A stretch of DNA of 64,000 nucleotides from Oscheius onirici. Taxonomy: Eukaryota; Nematoda; Chromadorea; Rhabditida; Rhabditidae. Shown piece by piece: positions 45,790 through 56,217 of this stretch. The stretch covers positions 4,264,501-4,328,500 of the forward strand of contig OW051470.1 in assembly GCA_932521025.1 (NCBI GenBank), written 5' to 3'. The stretch's first letter is position 1. The number at the start of each line of letters is the position of its first letter. A model generated the notes under the pieces. The model saw nothing but the letters and a program-made list of their open reading frames with translations, did no database searches and had not been told where the DNA came from. Made by a program: the position numbers and the translations under genes.

Positions 45790-47248
45790 ATGGCTTCGTC
45801 GCGTGGTCGTGAAAGAGCTCAACAGCGTGGACCGAGAGTTTTCGTTTTCGGCTCATCTACTCCACGAGATCTGAGTCATATGAACAAGGTGAGTCATCTT
45901 TCCCCAAAGAGCCATCGTGCTGTTACAGATCCCGAAACAGTTTCGTCAGTACAATGTGAAAATTGTAAAGGAGAGCCAAGAGGGACCCAGTCTCAGCGAC
46001 TACATGAAGAAGGCCAGATCTACCCGAGAGAGTGAGTTACTTCTGTCGTGTTCTAATGGTTTTCTCAAGTCTGATCATTCTGAGTTTTCCTCCAAGAAGA
46101 GTTTGTTCGATGTATATAGGTCAAGAATCTTTTCTCCAAAATGAGCAAAGTAAGTCTGCCAATTATGGCTCCTGGTTCGCGCACTCCATTCAATTGGACA
46201 CAGCGGTCCAATGGTTCCCGTTTATATTCCCCACGGGAGCAGTTTGCACATCAAGCGAGTATGTGAGTGAGCAGGACACACTCGCTTGATGAACAGAGTG
46301 ACAAAGTCCGGGAGACATACTCTATGGTAAACCTTTAGTTTTCTCCCAAATGTGTTTGTCTTCGGAAGTGGAGCATTAGGGTTTATGGGTGTTTAAAGCA
46401 ATCGACAAAATGAACAATTACCGGCTTTTTTGAGATAGCAGCCGGCAGTAGAAAGGTGTCACAAATGAAGTATTAGACAGGCAACACAATAGAGAGAGAA
46501 GTTTCAGGCCAATCGGTGGAACGTCCTTGGGCATTCGGGTCATGCACTCCCCGAGATCTGGCCCATTTGACCACATTGAAGCCTTCCCAACGTCGTTATG
46601 ACGCCGTAATCCCAAAGAAAAGCGCCACGACTCCAAATTTTGTCGCGACTCCCATAAAGAGAAGCTCAACTGTGGTAACCGTCTCTCGGCAGACTGAACG
46701 GGCTCGATCGGAGAAGGACGTACAGAAGAACGAACAGATTGGTGAGTTTTCGACTAGTTATTAGATAAGATGAGTTTCAGAACGATTGGTGAAAGACGAC
46801 GAAGTGTCCTCCGAGCCTGATTTCGTCCAGGACAGAGGAACATTCTTGAATGAGCTAAAAGAGATGGTATCGAGACAGGAAGCAGGTATTGAGGTCAAAT
46901 TATTTATTCTCTTGTTTAGAAAAGAAGCTGGAAAGTGCCAAGATGGTACGTGAAGACCATTTTGAGCAGCCAAGAGAAATCGGATCAGAAATTAGCCAAT
47001 CGCAAGTCATCCCTCCAAATGTTCATGAGGCAGAGATTCACACAGTCAGTCATCAGCCCGTGCAGCCCGTTCTCCAAGACCAAATGCTGGTGGCCGATCT
47101 GACACATCAACACGAAGAGGCAGCGGATCCTGTGGAAATAGCCTCTCAGAAAGTGGTAAGTGAGTCAGTTGACAGAGACTGACTGGTTCAGGGAGAACTG
47201 ATGCAAGATCTTACGCCGACTGACGAAAACAAAGAACTTCAGAAATAG
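45790..47248 (+). CDS. unrecognised gene with repeated FGSxTPRDLxH motif
   Basis: Exon 1 encodes MASSRGRERAQQRGPRVFVF then GSSTPRDLSHMNK, spliced in phase to IPKQFRQYNVKIVKESQEGP. A later exon (from about 46505) encodes ERPWAFGSCTPRDLAHLTTL. A middle exon contains MAPGSRTPFNW, a weaker relative. The C-terminal half is Glu/Lys-rich and likely disordered or coiled (EPDFVQDRGTFLNELKEMVS; KLESAKMVREDHFEQPREIG) and ends DLTPTDENKELQK. Exons between 46030 and 46350 could not be joined with certainty. The repeated G-S-x-T-P-R motif resembles short motifs in cytoskeletal proteins, but I assign no function. Confidence 0.55.
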
Positions 47249-47363
47249 TTTATGCTTTTCAATAAATTGTACAACCACTTTTCAATACCCGGAAAGACTT
47301 TTTGGTTTCGAAACAACAGACTTTAGGAACATTTTGATAGGGGATTCTCGATATTGAAGCCAG

Positions 47364-48827
47364 TTATGGCAGAACTGATCGGACACAATTAACCCATAAA
47401 TTAGCACAAGTTGAATGGTATGTACGTGTTCCAAACTCTACTGCCGAATAATTTATGACATCTTGACAAATTGGACAGCTGGTACAGGTTCTGAAAACTC
47501 GTTGGTTCTTATTTGCAAAGATATGGTGTGCAATTTTCCAGTAACAGGACTTACGTCAGTATTTCCTCATCGACCTCCTGTGCCCTGTAGAACTTTTGAT
47601 ATTTGGCCCAAGTTTTCAGACAAAAACGAGCATCCTGACCCACTTGTTTAGGCAGTGTTCCAGCTGATGTTTTGACAATCCGTGAGACTATTGTGCTGAT
47701 GGCATAAAGACTCCTTCAAAAAAGTTTACAATAGAGAAACAGTCGCATACCTCAAGTAAAGAGTTCCCTTCTCTGTCTCAAAGACTTCGGAGAGAATTTC
47801 GTCCCGAGACTTCCCTATAGAGTTCTCACAGTCTTGGAACAGTTTTGTAACAGCTTTCACTGTCTCTACCCAGTTGGAGAGTTTGATGGAACATAGCGGA
47901 ATAGGGCTGCGCTTCCTGTCCGAGTCTGTCCTTGGATCGCTGATAGAGCTGCCAGCATGCTCCCAATCCACGCTCAGATCGCTCAGGTCGCTCAGATCGT
48001 AGTTCGGACCGGATGGAACCATTTCTGTAAGATTTCTCTCAAACACATTTATTTCCAATACTTTCTAAACGATGTCTGACTAGCGTAGAGTCTTAGAAAC
48101 AATTTGCAGTCGATTTTAGACTTACCTTCCTTTGTCGTGGAAGGTTCAGTTCTACTCTCGGCCTTGATTTCCTCTCCGACCGAGGCTGGTGCTTGTTGGC
48201 CAAAATCTCCTATTAGATCGACCTCTTTCTTTGGTTCTGCTCGAAATTTCGAAAGAAGAGAAGTTGGAATGAATCGCGAAGCTGTCGAAGTGGTTTTCTG
48301 AGGCTGGATCGGCCTAACGTTCAGTCTCTATGTTTTATTGTTAGTGTTCTCACCTTTGAGGTTGTTGAGTCTGCCCTTGCCCAGCTACCATCGTCATCGG
48401 TCCCTGTTGAGGAGCAATCTGGGCAGTTTGGAGATGGGGGATGGGCAGCTGAGAGAGTGTCGACAGCGCGGCTATAGACTCCCCCTTCTGGAACAGATTT
48501 TAGGTAAAGGTTGTCACATACTACCTGAGCTAGAGCTATAAGAGCCAAACAGGAATAAAACTCTGCTCGGGTAAGTTGTCCGGGCAAGCTACGATTAACT
48601 GCTGACCAAATATACGATAAGGCTGACCGAGGCAAGCCTGATGTTACCATCAAATTGTAAACTAAAAGGTATATAAAACGTAGTACGTTTGATTTACCGA
48701 GAGCTGTATGAGGCAACATCGTGTTGCTGGTAGCACCACAGGCAACAATGGTCTCGTGATAGAAGCGTGGAACTCGACTTTCTTCAAGTAGAATAGGAGG
48801 AATAACACCGCCGGCTCCAGCCATCAT
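47364..48827 (-). CDS. Synergin-gamma-like EH-domain protein
   Basis: Synergin gamma binds the AP-1 gamma-ear and GGAs at the trans-Golgi network and endosomes. The N-terminal EH domain reads VYNLMVTSGLPRSALSYIWS then AVNRSLPGQLTRAEFYSCLA, matching the L(P/S)xxxLxxIWxLAN...GxLxxxEFY pattern. The middle is Pro/Gln-rich with KKEVDLIGDFG, a possible gamma-ear or clathrin-type acidic motif. The C-terminal helical region (WVETVKAVTKLFQDCENSIG) precedes a Cys-containing end: TCTSCPICQDVINYSAVEFG, YHSTCANLWVNCVRSVLP, as I recall from synergin C-termini. Start at 48827 follows a TTTATAG acceptor; an upstream exon (about 48880-49066) is possible but did not join in frame. Confidence 0.78.
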
Positions 48828-49951
48828 TCCTATAAAGAAAGGACTTGAAATGGACAGAAAGAGGCTGGGATCTGGCACTTGGGGGAGGACAATGAATTGA
48901 AGATGAGGCTGCGCTCTGGCGTTTTGGATTGCTGAGAAAGCTCAAAATTAGGTTCGATGGGACGAGGGGGAGAATTCAATTTTCGGCTCGTCAGAATGTT
49001 GAAAGAGCAGCACATCTCGGACATAATCGGAACGGCGAAAGCGATAAAAGAGGAGCTGTCAGTCACTCATAATGGGGAGAGTATGAGAGAATTACATAGT
49101 GCTCTTTTGAACAATATTGTTGTCTTTTATCTTTTAAATCTCAACGGAACGATGGAAACAATTCTCTAAATAAACGTTTGAGGGAGTGAGTTGCGTGACT
49201 TGGTCGATTCGATATTTTGGCAGAGCAGGCGAAGAGAGAATGCTAATCTAACGGCCATCTAACCAGCATAAACATCACGTTGCGACGGGGTTTCAAGCCG
49301 ACGGGCAACAAAAAAGCAGATACTTTTGCGTTTTTAAAGGAAGAGGTCGGAATGTTGTCTGATGTCCCTGGAAGCACGATAATCTTATTCGATTTTTCAC
49401 TAACACGGAGATGGTTCATCTGTTTTAAAATCTTTCTCTAAAACTACGAATATCAACCGCCGCAAAACATCATTGTCCTTCGAAAAGCTAAATTAAACCC
49501 GAAAGAGTATTTGAGAGCCGATTACCAAATGTGAGACCAATCTGCACCAAACGTTCCAAAATTACCAGTTTTTCCAGCCACTGGAATATTGCCATTCAGA
49601 AGAACCTCCTGCATGATTGTGGAATGTTGAGGCTGTTGATTCATCTCCCCTATGTCAACATAGTTTTGTCTCGGAAGCTGTCGAAAGTATAAAAAGGGAA
49701 ATTTTCCTCTCATTGTACTCGGTGTGTAGCAGCAACGCTTTTATTTAAACAATAGTTTGGACGAACGTTATTGATCGATGAAGAAACTTCTCTTATGGTT
49801 AAATTACAACTTACTTTGTAAAGATTACAAAGTATAAAACAGAATCTATGGGTATGTGGGGAGGAAGAAAAGAAAGTGTACAATACAAACACGCGGTTGT
49901 AATGGGAATGTGGAAACTGTACATCTATCAGCCGCTTGACGAAAATACAAT
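48828..49951. other. intergenic, one possible small ORF
   Basis: About 1.1 kb. The minus-strand frame 49522-49713 ends NIPVAGKTGNFGTFGADWSH and could be the last exon of something downstream of the vha-2-like gene, but no partner exon is evident. The rest shows no recognised gene. Confidence 0.4.
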
Positions 49952-50621
49952 TTAGGATGTTCCAAGGATCAAAGCGACGATCATACCGTAAAGTCCCAAG
50001 ACCTAGACGGAATAATTAGAAAAATTATAGTAGAGCAGACAAACCTCGGAGAAGATAAGAATGAGGATCATTCCGACGAAGAGACGAGGCTGTTGAGCAG
50101 TTCCACGAACACCAGCATCTCCGACGATTCCGATAGCGTAACCAGCTCCAAGACCACAAAGACCACAGGTTAGACCAGCTGCTAAATGAGCGAAGCCCTT
50201 GTTCAGATTGTAGCCATCCGAGGAGGCGGTAACCTGAAAACGTTCAGCCTACGACTTCATTCAGATACCGTTGTGAATGGAAATATTGTAAGATATTCCG
50301 AATTGCAATTATATACTAAAGGAAAAAAACTCACCTTTCCCTTGAGAACCATTGCCACGACAAGACCGTAGATACCAATAATACCAGCCATAATGACGGG
50401 AATGACAGACTTCATGATCAACTCAGGACGCATGACTCCCATGGAGCAAATTCCTAAAACGAATTATTATAAAATAACATGAGAAAACTCCTACCAACGG
50501 CAGACTTGGCAGTTCCATAAGCAGCTCCAAGGACGGTGAAGATCTGGGCAGAAGCGGCTCCCATGTAGCCGAAGAAAGGAGCGTAGGCAGCTTTCTCGGC
50601 AGTTGCTAGATCGTAAGACAT
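49952..50621 (-). CDS. vha-2: V-ATPase 16 kDa proteolipid c subunit (VHA-2/3-like)
   Basis: This is the c-ring subunit of the V-ATPase Vo sector, translocating protons across vacuolar, lysosomal and apical membranes. It starts [20 protein letters not shown], and its four helices include [60 protein letters not shown] and [20 protein letters not shown]. The proton-carrying Glu is in IFSEVLGLYG of helix 4. It ends ALILGTS. There are four exons and about 160 residues. It lies 171 bases downstream of the vha-1-like gene on the same strand, matching the order I recall for the C. elegans operon. Confidence 0.95.
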
Positions 50622-50792
50622 CCTAAAAATACATTAAATGAACTAAAAATAGCAATGAAAAATATGTAACCGTTGTTCAACGATGAATGAAGAGAAGCAC
50701 GAATATAATTCTCTTTAATAGTTGGGGAATGTTCGCGATTCACAAATCTAGAAATATATACAACCAAACAAAAAAAAGCAGCTATTCTTTCT
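50622..50792 (-). promoter_or_regulatory. intercistronic spacer of vha-1/vha-2 pair
   Basis: The 171-base A/T-rich spacer lies between the vha-1-like stop and the vha-2-like ATG on the same strand. Its length is close to that of nematode operon spacers (about 100 bases, sometimes longer), where 3' processing of the first message is coupled to trans-splicing of the next. Whether that happens here is inference. Confidence 0.45.
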
Positions 50793-51380
50793 CTACGATG
50801 AACTCATAATTAAAGCGACGATCATTCCGTAGAGTCCGAGAACTTCGGCGAAAATAAGGATGAGGATCATTCCGACGAACATGCGTGGTTGTTGTGAGAG
50901 AGCTCTCACTCCAGCATCACCAGCAATTCCAATGGCATAACCGGCTCCAAGACCACAAAGTCCGCAGACAAGTCCTCCGGCAAACTGCGAGAAGCCTTGA
51001 TTGATGCCGTAGTCGCTGACGCCTCCACCAACAGGTAATCGGTAAGAAGGTGCGACTTTTCCAGAAACAATGACTGACACGACGAGACCGTAAATGGCTA
51101 CGATACCGGCCATGACAACAGGAACTGAAAGAAAATTCATATAAAAAGGGACTTTGAAAAAAATCTTACTGATAGCTTTCATGACAAGGTCGGGACGGGC
51201 TACAGCCATTGAAGCGATTCCTGTACCGGCTTTAGCTGTTCCATAGGCTGATCCAGCAGCAGTAAACATCATAGCGGCTGTGACTCCCAAAGTTCCAAAG
51301 AATGGGGCATACATGGCGTATTCTCCTTCTTGGAGATATTGTTTGTCGTATAGTGCTGTAGCACCAGTGGGATCCGCCAT
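50793..51380 (-). CDS. vha-1: V-ATPase proteolipid c subunit (VHA-1-like)
   Basis: This is a second c-ring proteolipid. It starts [20 protein letters not shown] then [20 protein letters not shown], followed by [59 protein letters not shown] and [20 protein letters not shown]. The key Glu is in IFAEVLG. The exons are 51380-51170 and 51124-50793; the intron (51169-51125) is 45 bases, a multiple of three without a stop, so retention would add 15 residues ([14 protein letters not shown] region). Spliced length is 180 residues. The loop after helix 2 ([20 protein letters not shown]) is slightly longer than in the vha-2-like protein. Probably the first gene of a two-gene operon. Confidence 0.95.
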   Translation of the reverse strand: MADPTGATALYDKQYLQEGEYAMYAPFFGTLGVTAAMMFTAAGSAYGTAKAGTGIASMAVARPDLVMKAISKIFFKVPFYMNFLSVPVVMAGIVAIYGLVVSVIVSGKVAPSYRLPVGGGVSDYGINQGFSQFAGGLVCGLCGLGAGYAIGIAGDAGVRALSQQPRMFVGMILILIFAEVLGLYGMIVALIMSSS

Positions 51381-52363
51381 CTGAAATTAAAAGTTTATAC
51401 TGATTATTGTGAAAAATAAGGTAGCCGATAGAAGTGAACAATCGATTTGATCACGAGCTCGGACACATGCTTTTGCATGAAACTGAATTGGAGGACGCAC
51501 TATGCATTCAAGATCTTTTATAAACGGCGTTGAATATGGATATCCCACACGCTTCTATGAAGGTCAAAAATCGATGGTGAGTTGTCAAAAAAAATGTAAC
51601 AACCTAAATTTTTAAAACTGTATCTTGTATATTAACTCTAACTTTCCATGAGCCCGTTATAAAGGAAAAGCCTAATATTGACTAGTGAGCGAGAGCCATA
51701 GCCTAGCAATTAGTCAGCAGCGGGGGAACGGGAATCGATGCGTATCTCGCCCAGGAAGTTTTTAATGAAGGTTTGGCCGAAATTGACAGAGTTAAGCTAA
51801 GCATAGGTGCAGTCAGGTTACAGAAGCTCTAAATGAAACGTAGAAACGACATGGTTGAAGGAGCACTGCGAGCAGAGGGCAGTAGCCATGATTGACCGAA
51901 AACCGAAGGCCAATACGGTAACGCCGACGCCAGCATGAAAATCGCAGTGCGTCGCAGTCGCAAATTTCACAATAGGGCAATCAGTTCCGAATAGAGCAAA
52001 GTTAAAAAATGTTGAAAGTTTAAAATTCGTTGTTTTCACGAAATCAGAAAAAAAAGTGAACCGATATAAAAATCGAAACTAGGGTTTGTTCAAAAAAAAA
52101 AAAAAGAGCTCGACTGTAACCCATTTATTTCCGCGCGAGACCCTTATAACATGGAAACATAGGATACTCAGCTGTTTTCTGTTGTTATTCCGGTCTCGCA
52201 GCGAATTAAATGGGTTATGGTCGAGCTCTCTTTTTTTTTTTTTTTTCTTGAGCAAACCATAAGTACCCTTTGGCGCCAACTCTGGAAAGAGTGCTCGTCA
52301 GTTTTCCGCTGTTGCAAATCAAAAGTCAAAAAAGTATTTTTCAGGTGCCCATGCTCAAAACTA
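51381..52363. other. divergent intergenic region
   Basis: It separates the vha pair (minus) from the galactosyltransferase gene (plus), so both promoters should lie here. The right part (52079-52262) is a small inverted-repeat element. No further gene is recognised. Confidence 0.5.
52079..52262. mobile_element. TA-flanked palindromic MITE, copy 1
   Basis: The ends read TAGGGTTTGTTCAA and TTGAGCAAACCATA, followed inward by poly-A/poly-T and the inverted pair GAGCTCGACTGTAACCCATT / AATGGGTTATGGTCGAGCTC. The TA boundaries suggest a Tc1/mariner-type target. Related copies lie at about 58794-58900, 59396-59505 and 59645-59740. It ends about 100 bases before the B4GALT7-like start codon. Confidence 0.75.
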
Positions 52364-53477
52364 ATGTATTGTAGCAGGCCTTCTCTTTGCAAATTCTTGG
52401 CTTTCGTAGTATGTGCTAATATTCTTTTCGTTCTTTACCTTCTAAACGTGCTGAGTGACGACTGGAACGATGTGTACGTTTTTCTTCTTTTCTCTTTATG
52501 AAATGTTTCTTTTCAGAGTAGTAGATCTTGAGCCACAATTCAAACCACATCATCTATGCGTCATAATACCGTTCCGTGATCGACGTGAAGAATTAACCGA
52601 ATTTTCTCCTCATCTTCAAAAATTTCTTACCAATCAGGTTCGAAAATATTCTCTTTTACATACTAACATTTCAGGGAGTAAAACATACGTTTCTAGTAAT
52701 GAACCAAACAGATAAATATAGATTCAACAGAGCTTCCCTAATTAATGTGAGTTTTTGTTTAGCTCTTTTTACAACGACATATTTTAGGTGGGTTGGATGG
52801 AAGCGGATCGAATAGGATGCGACTACATGGTTATGCACGATGTCGATTTACTGCCCCGAAATACCGACATAGACTACAGGTTCCCAGGAGAAGGCATTGT
52901 TCGACACATTTCTTCTCCCCAATATCACCCCAAGTAAGTGTTCTTCCGAATTTGTATATTGATCTCGTATGTCAGATACAACTATCCCAACTTCATTGGA
53001 GGTATTTTGATGCTCACGATGCGAGACTACAAGAAAATCAACGGAATGTCTAACAAGTACTGGGGCTGGGGTCTCGAAGACGACGAATTTTTCCTTCGTA
53101 TAAAGTAATAACTTTTTCATAATGGCTTATTCAAATTTTCAGGGATTTTTCAAGTCTGAAATTGACTAGAGTCGAAGGACTGACAACCGATAATAAAGAC
53201 AGCTTCCGTCATATTCACGGCCCGGAAAGAAAGAGAGACTACGCCATTGTAACTAAAGACCAAAAAGCCTTCAAGAGAAAACGCGACAAGGCATGTTTTT
53301 AAAAAAATATAATTATATGCCTCTCGAATTCAGGTTTCCGGTCTCTCGAATGTACGGTATAACATAGCCTCCCGGCGCCTTCTCACATTTGGTCCTGTGA
53401 CAGTTCGAATCGTTGACGTCGAGTTGGAATGCGACCGGATCTGGACCCCCTATTGTATCTTACCAACCCGGCGTTAA
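52364..53477 (+). CDS. sqv-3: Xylosylprotein beta-1,4-galactosyltransferase (B4GALT7/SQV-3)
   Basis: This Golgi enzyme adds the first galactose of the glycosaminoglycan-protein linker to Xyl-Ser. It is a type II membrane protein: MYCSRPSLCKFLAFVVCANI then LFVLYLLNVLSDDW. The catalytic domain has CVIIPFRDRREELTEFSPHL, FNRASLINVGWMEADRIGCD, the Mn-binding MHDVDLLPRNTDIDY, FIGGILMLTMRDYKKINGMS, NKYWGWGLEDDEFFLRIK and FRHIHGPERKRDY. The spacing and the VDLLP, WGWG(L/R)EDDEF blocks match B4GALT7 rather than B4GALT1-6. It ends WTPYCILPTRR. Start chosen at 52364; an out-of-frame ATG at 52351 precedes it by 13 bases. Introns are 35-60 bases. Confidence 0.93.
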
Positions 53478-53643
53478 CATCCATTTTCCTCTTATTTCTA
53501 CGGGTCATTCTTCAATATTGCCGCTGAGAATTCTCCTGCGATAACTTTTTTACTGTCAATTATTTATTCAGAGATGTTTTATCAGATAAATTTTATGCCA
53601 AGTGTAAGCACCAAATAGAGATCGAAAAACGAGACAGTGACAG

Positions 53644-56000
53644 TTATAAAACGCGGTTTTCCATGCCTTCCATGTAAGTAAATCTACGAACGTTCCGTGG
53701 TCTTTTCACGGGCACTGGAACTTCGGCGACGGAATTCGTAACAGACGAGGATGTCCGGAATCGGAAGTAATGACCCGTATCTAGACAAAAGTTCTAAGAA
53801 AAAGCCAAGGACTCACCCCCAGTAATAACACTGATCGGAGTTATGTTCATAGCTCTGCATTTGTTCAGAAATTCGGTAGTTCCTTCGGGAGATCGTATGG
53901 CGAAAGTTCCGAACGTCGGCAGTGCCGTACAGCATAACTCTTTCCAAAGTTCTACAAACTGACCAGAGATTTCTTTCCGAACACTACCTTTGAATCTCGA
54001 GTCCAGAACCAGGTTTGCCAACGGATCGAGGATCATTCTCAACTGCCATCCGGTCATGGCGGCAGTCGTCCATCCAGCCATACTCATTCCCAGATGGTAT
54101 GCATCGACTACTGTCTCACATTCAGATTTGATATCGTCCTAGATTGGAACGTTAATTCTATTACGGTAAATGCAACAAACTCCTTTTAGTTCGCCGTTGA
54201 GCGAGTCGATGTGACCTTTCAGAAATAGAGGTATTGCTACGAAACAAGCCATCACAATACAGCTGATGGTAAAGGCGAAAACATTCAGAGCAATTCTGGC
54301 GATAGACACCAGATGAAGAGTTGCATCGCCTGAAAGTTGAACATGAAAAATCTCTCTACTACTAACAATAAGCGCAATGGCGTGGACTCTGTTTGTTTGT
54401 CCGAGGCCACGAGCTTCGTCGCTACAAGTTAAGTTTTGTCAGGATTACAGCACTCATGAACTTCGTATAGAAACGAGTTTCTCCGGATAAGTTGTGTTTT
54501 GTCAAGTTGGAGGCTAATCCAGAACTTGAACATAATTTGACAGGTGCCGCAGTACGGCGACAGCCGTCGTAGAAGGCTGGTAAGATTGTACAACAGTTCT
54601 TTCAAAAGACCACGTTTAGTCAGACTATACCTTGTTTGCGACTGGCTCTCCACAAGTAGATGACTATAGCCCCGTAGCTGACACAGACGATGAGAAGAGC
54701 CAAGAGGACAATAAAGAGATTGGATATGGAGAGAGCGAAATCGGAAGAAGTCACTTCCCATTGAATGAGGTCAGCGTCGTTAGAATTGAAGACGTTGAAG
54801 GCGTCGTTGGACGAAATACAGACGACTATGATGGCATAGGCCAGTCCGACTAGCCACACGACTACTCCGATAATCACTGAATCAGGGTTAAAGATATCTT
54901 TCCAGTGCCTACCAGTCCGTCTGTCTGTGATCTTGACCAAATAGAGCATAGGATGTCTGACAGCAAAGTACATGAAAAGAGCCAGAACGGCATAACAGCC
55001 AGCTGCTGCCCAAAAATCAAGAGTCAAAAGAAGAGTGAAGACAGTTCGACCATGGGGAATCAGGTAATCGAGATCCATGATAGTTTGGTTTTGATAGCCC
55101 TAAATGAGTTGATGAGATAAGGAAGAAAGATAGGCTTACATCTGGGTACATGGCCGGATCATTCACTTGGTCAAATTTATGCAATGAGACGAAAATGAGA
55201 GTCAGGAGAGATGTCAGCACATCAGTCACACTTCGGTTCAAAAGAAGAGAATAACCCTGGAGAGGGTGAAGTACAAAGGTTTAGACTCACTTTGAATGGA
55301 AGTTTCTTGTCTTTGATTCCACGAATGGTCAAGTATATGAATATACCGTTTATGATGATTCCTATGACAGAGAAAATGGCCGTAAGAATAGGAATAACGG
55401 TGTCGACGAGCTGAAAAAGAACTCACACGTCATCCTCTTTGTCCCCCGCGAGAAATAATCAGTTCCTCACAAAAGTGTGACCGTTAAAAATAAGTCTTAC
55501 TCAAAAGAGTGGAAGTTTTTTGTGCAAATCTTTGTCTCGCTAGCAAGAGTACCACAAGCGTATTATGCTGTCATGTTTGGTTGTTTTTAATTGTTCGGGG
55601 AAATCGAAAACTAGTAGCATCATTTGCTAAGGAATAAGAAGATTGCTCGCCGAATAGTTAATGAAATGTAGGGAACAAAAAGAGTGTTTGCAAATGCAAA
55701 AGTCTCTACGTCAGAACAGGACGTTCTCGTGCCCCCACCAGCTGTAAAACTTTTATTACCGTTCCGGTACATCGTGCTCCCAACACCGATTCAAATTCAG
55801 TAGTCGTTTCAAGAAAGCTTAGAAGCTTCTTATAACGGATTATTCCTTATCGGGTTTCTCGAGGATTTTAATGTGCACGGTAAAGAAAAGAAACATACAG
55901 TATACTTCTGACTGTCGTACTGGAGAATATTGAGGCGATCGTCTTCAGTACAGTTGAGATTCTGCGTAAGAGTAGAAATGTCTGGCGACTTGTCCCGCAT
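53644..56000 (-). CDS. seven-transmembrane GPCR, rhodopsin-like
   Basis: The first exon (56000-55899) encodes MRDKSPDISTLTQNLNCTED with a glycosylation site, then DRLNILQYDSQKYT. It joins in phase to LVDTVIPILTAIFSVIGIII (TM1) across a roughly 490-base intron. Later helices are LLLNRSVTDVLTSLLTLIFV (TM2), GCYAVLALFMYFAVRHPMLY (TM3 with RHP at the DRY position), SVIIGVVVWLVGLAYAIIVV (TM4), SNLFIVLLALLIVCVSYGAI (TM5), RIALNVFAFTISCIVMACFV (TM6) and GWQLRMILDPLANLVLDSRF (TM7, DPLANLVL in place of NPxxY). The tail is basic and ends YMEGMENRVL. The RHP variant is common in nematode serpentine receptors. The ligand is unknown. The intron between TM5 and TM6 carries a dispersed repeat. Confidence 0.75.
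54350..54450. repeat. dispersed repeat in GPCR intron (inverted copy)
   Basis: TCTCTACTACTAACAATAAGCGCAATGG-type sequence followed by GTGGACTCTGTTTGTTTGTC matches 22849-22910, and its continuation (GGCCACGAGCTTCGTCGCTA) is the inverted relative of 20840-20870. It belongs to the same family interrupted by the hAT-type element at 58.5 kb. Confidence 0.65.
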
Positions 56001-56217
56001 TCTCGCTTGACTGGAGTCCTATCAACTGGCCCTCTAAAGATAAAGCCACTGTGCTCCCACTCCGTCATCTCTCTTCCCAAACTGCTGCGCGCATCTTTCC
56101 TAGTTCTTTTCAACCACTTTGTTAGTTAAATCCCGGATATGAATACAATCAAATTTAATGAAAAATCTAATTTCCTTGTATCAAAGGGAAACAATAACAA
56201 GTTCTCAAGTAAATTGC

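Noticed and set aside
49522-49713. Small minus-strand ORF as a third gene of the vha operon
   Set aside because: No conserved domain or partner exon, and the ATG is weakly placed. Mentioned only in the gap entry.
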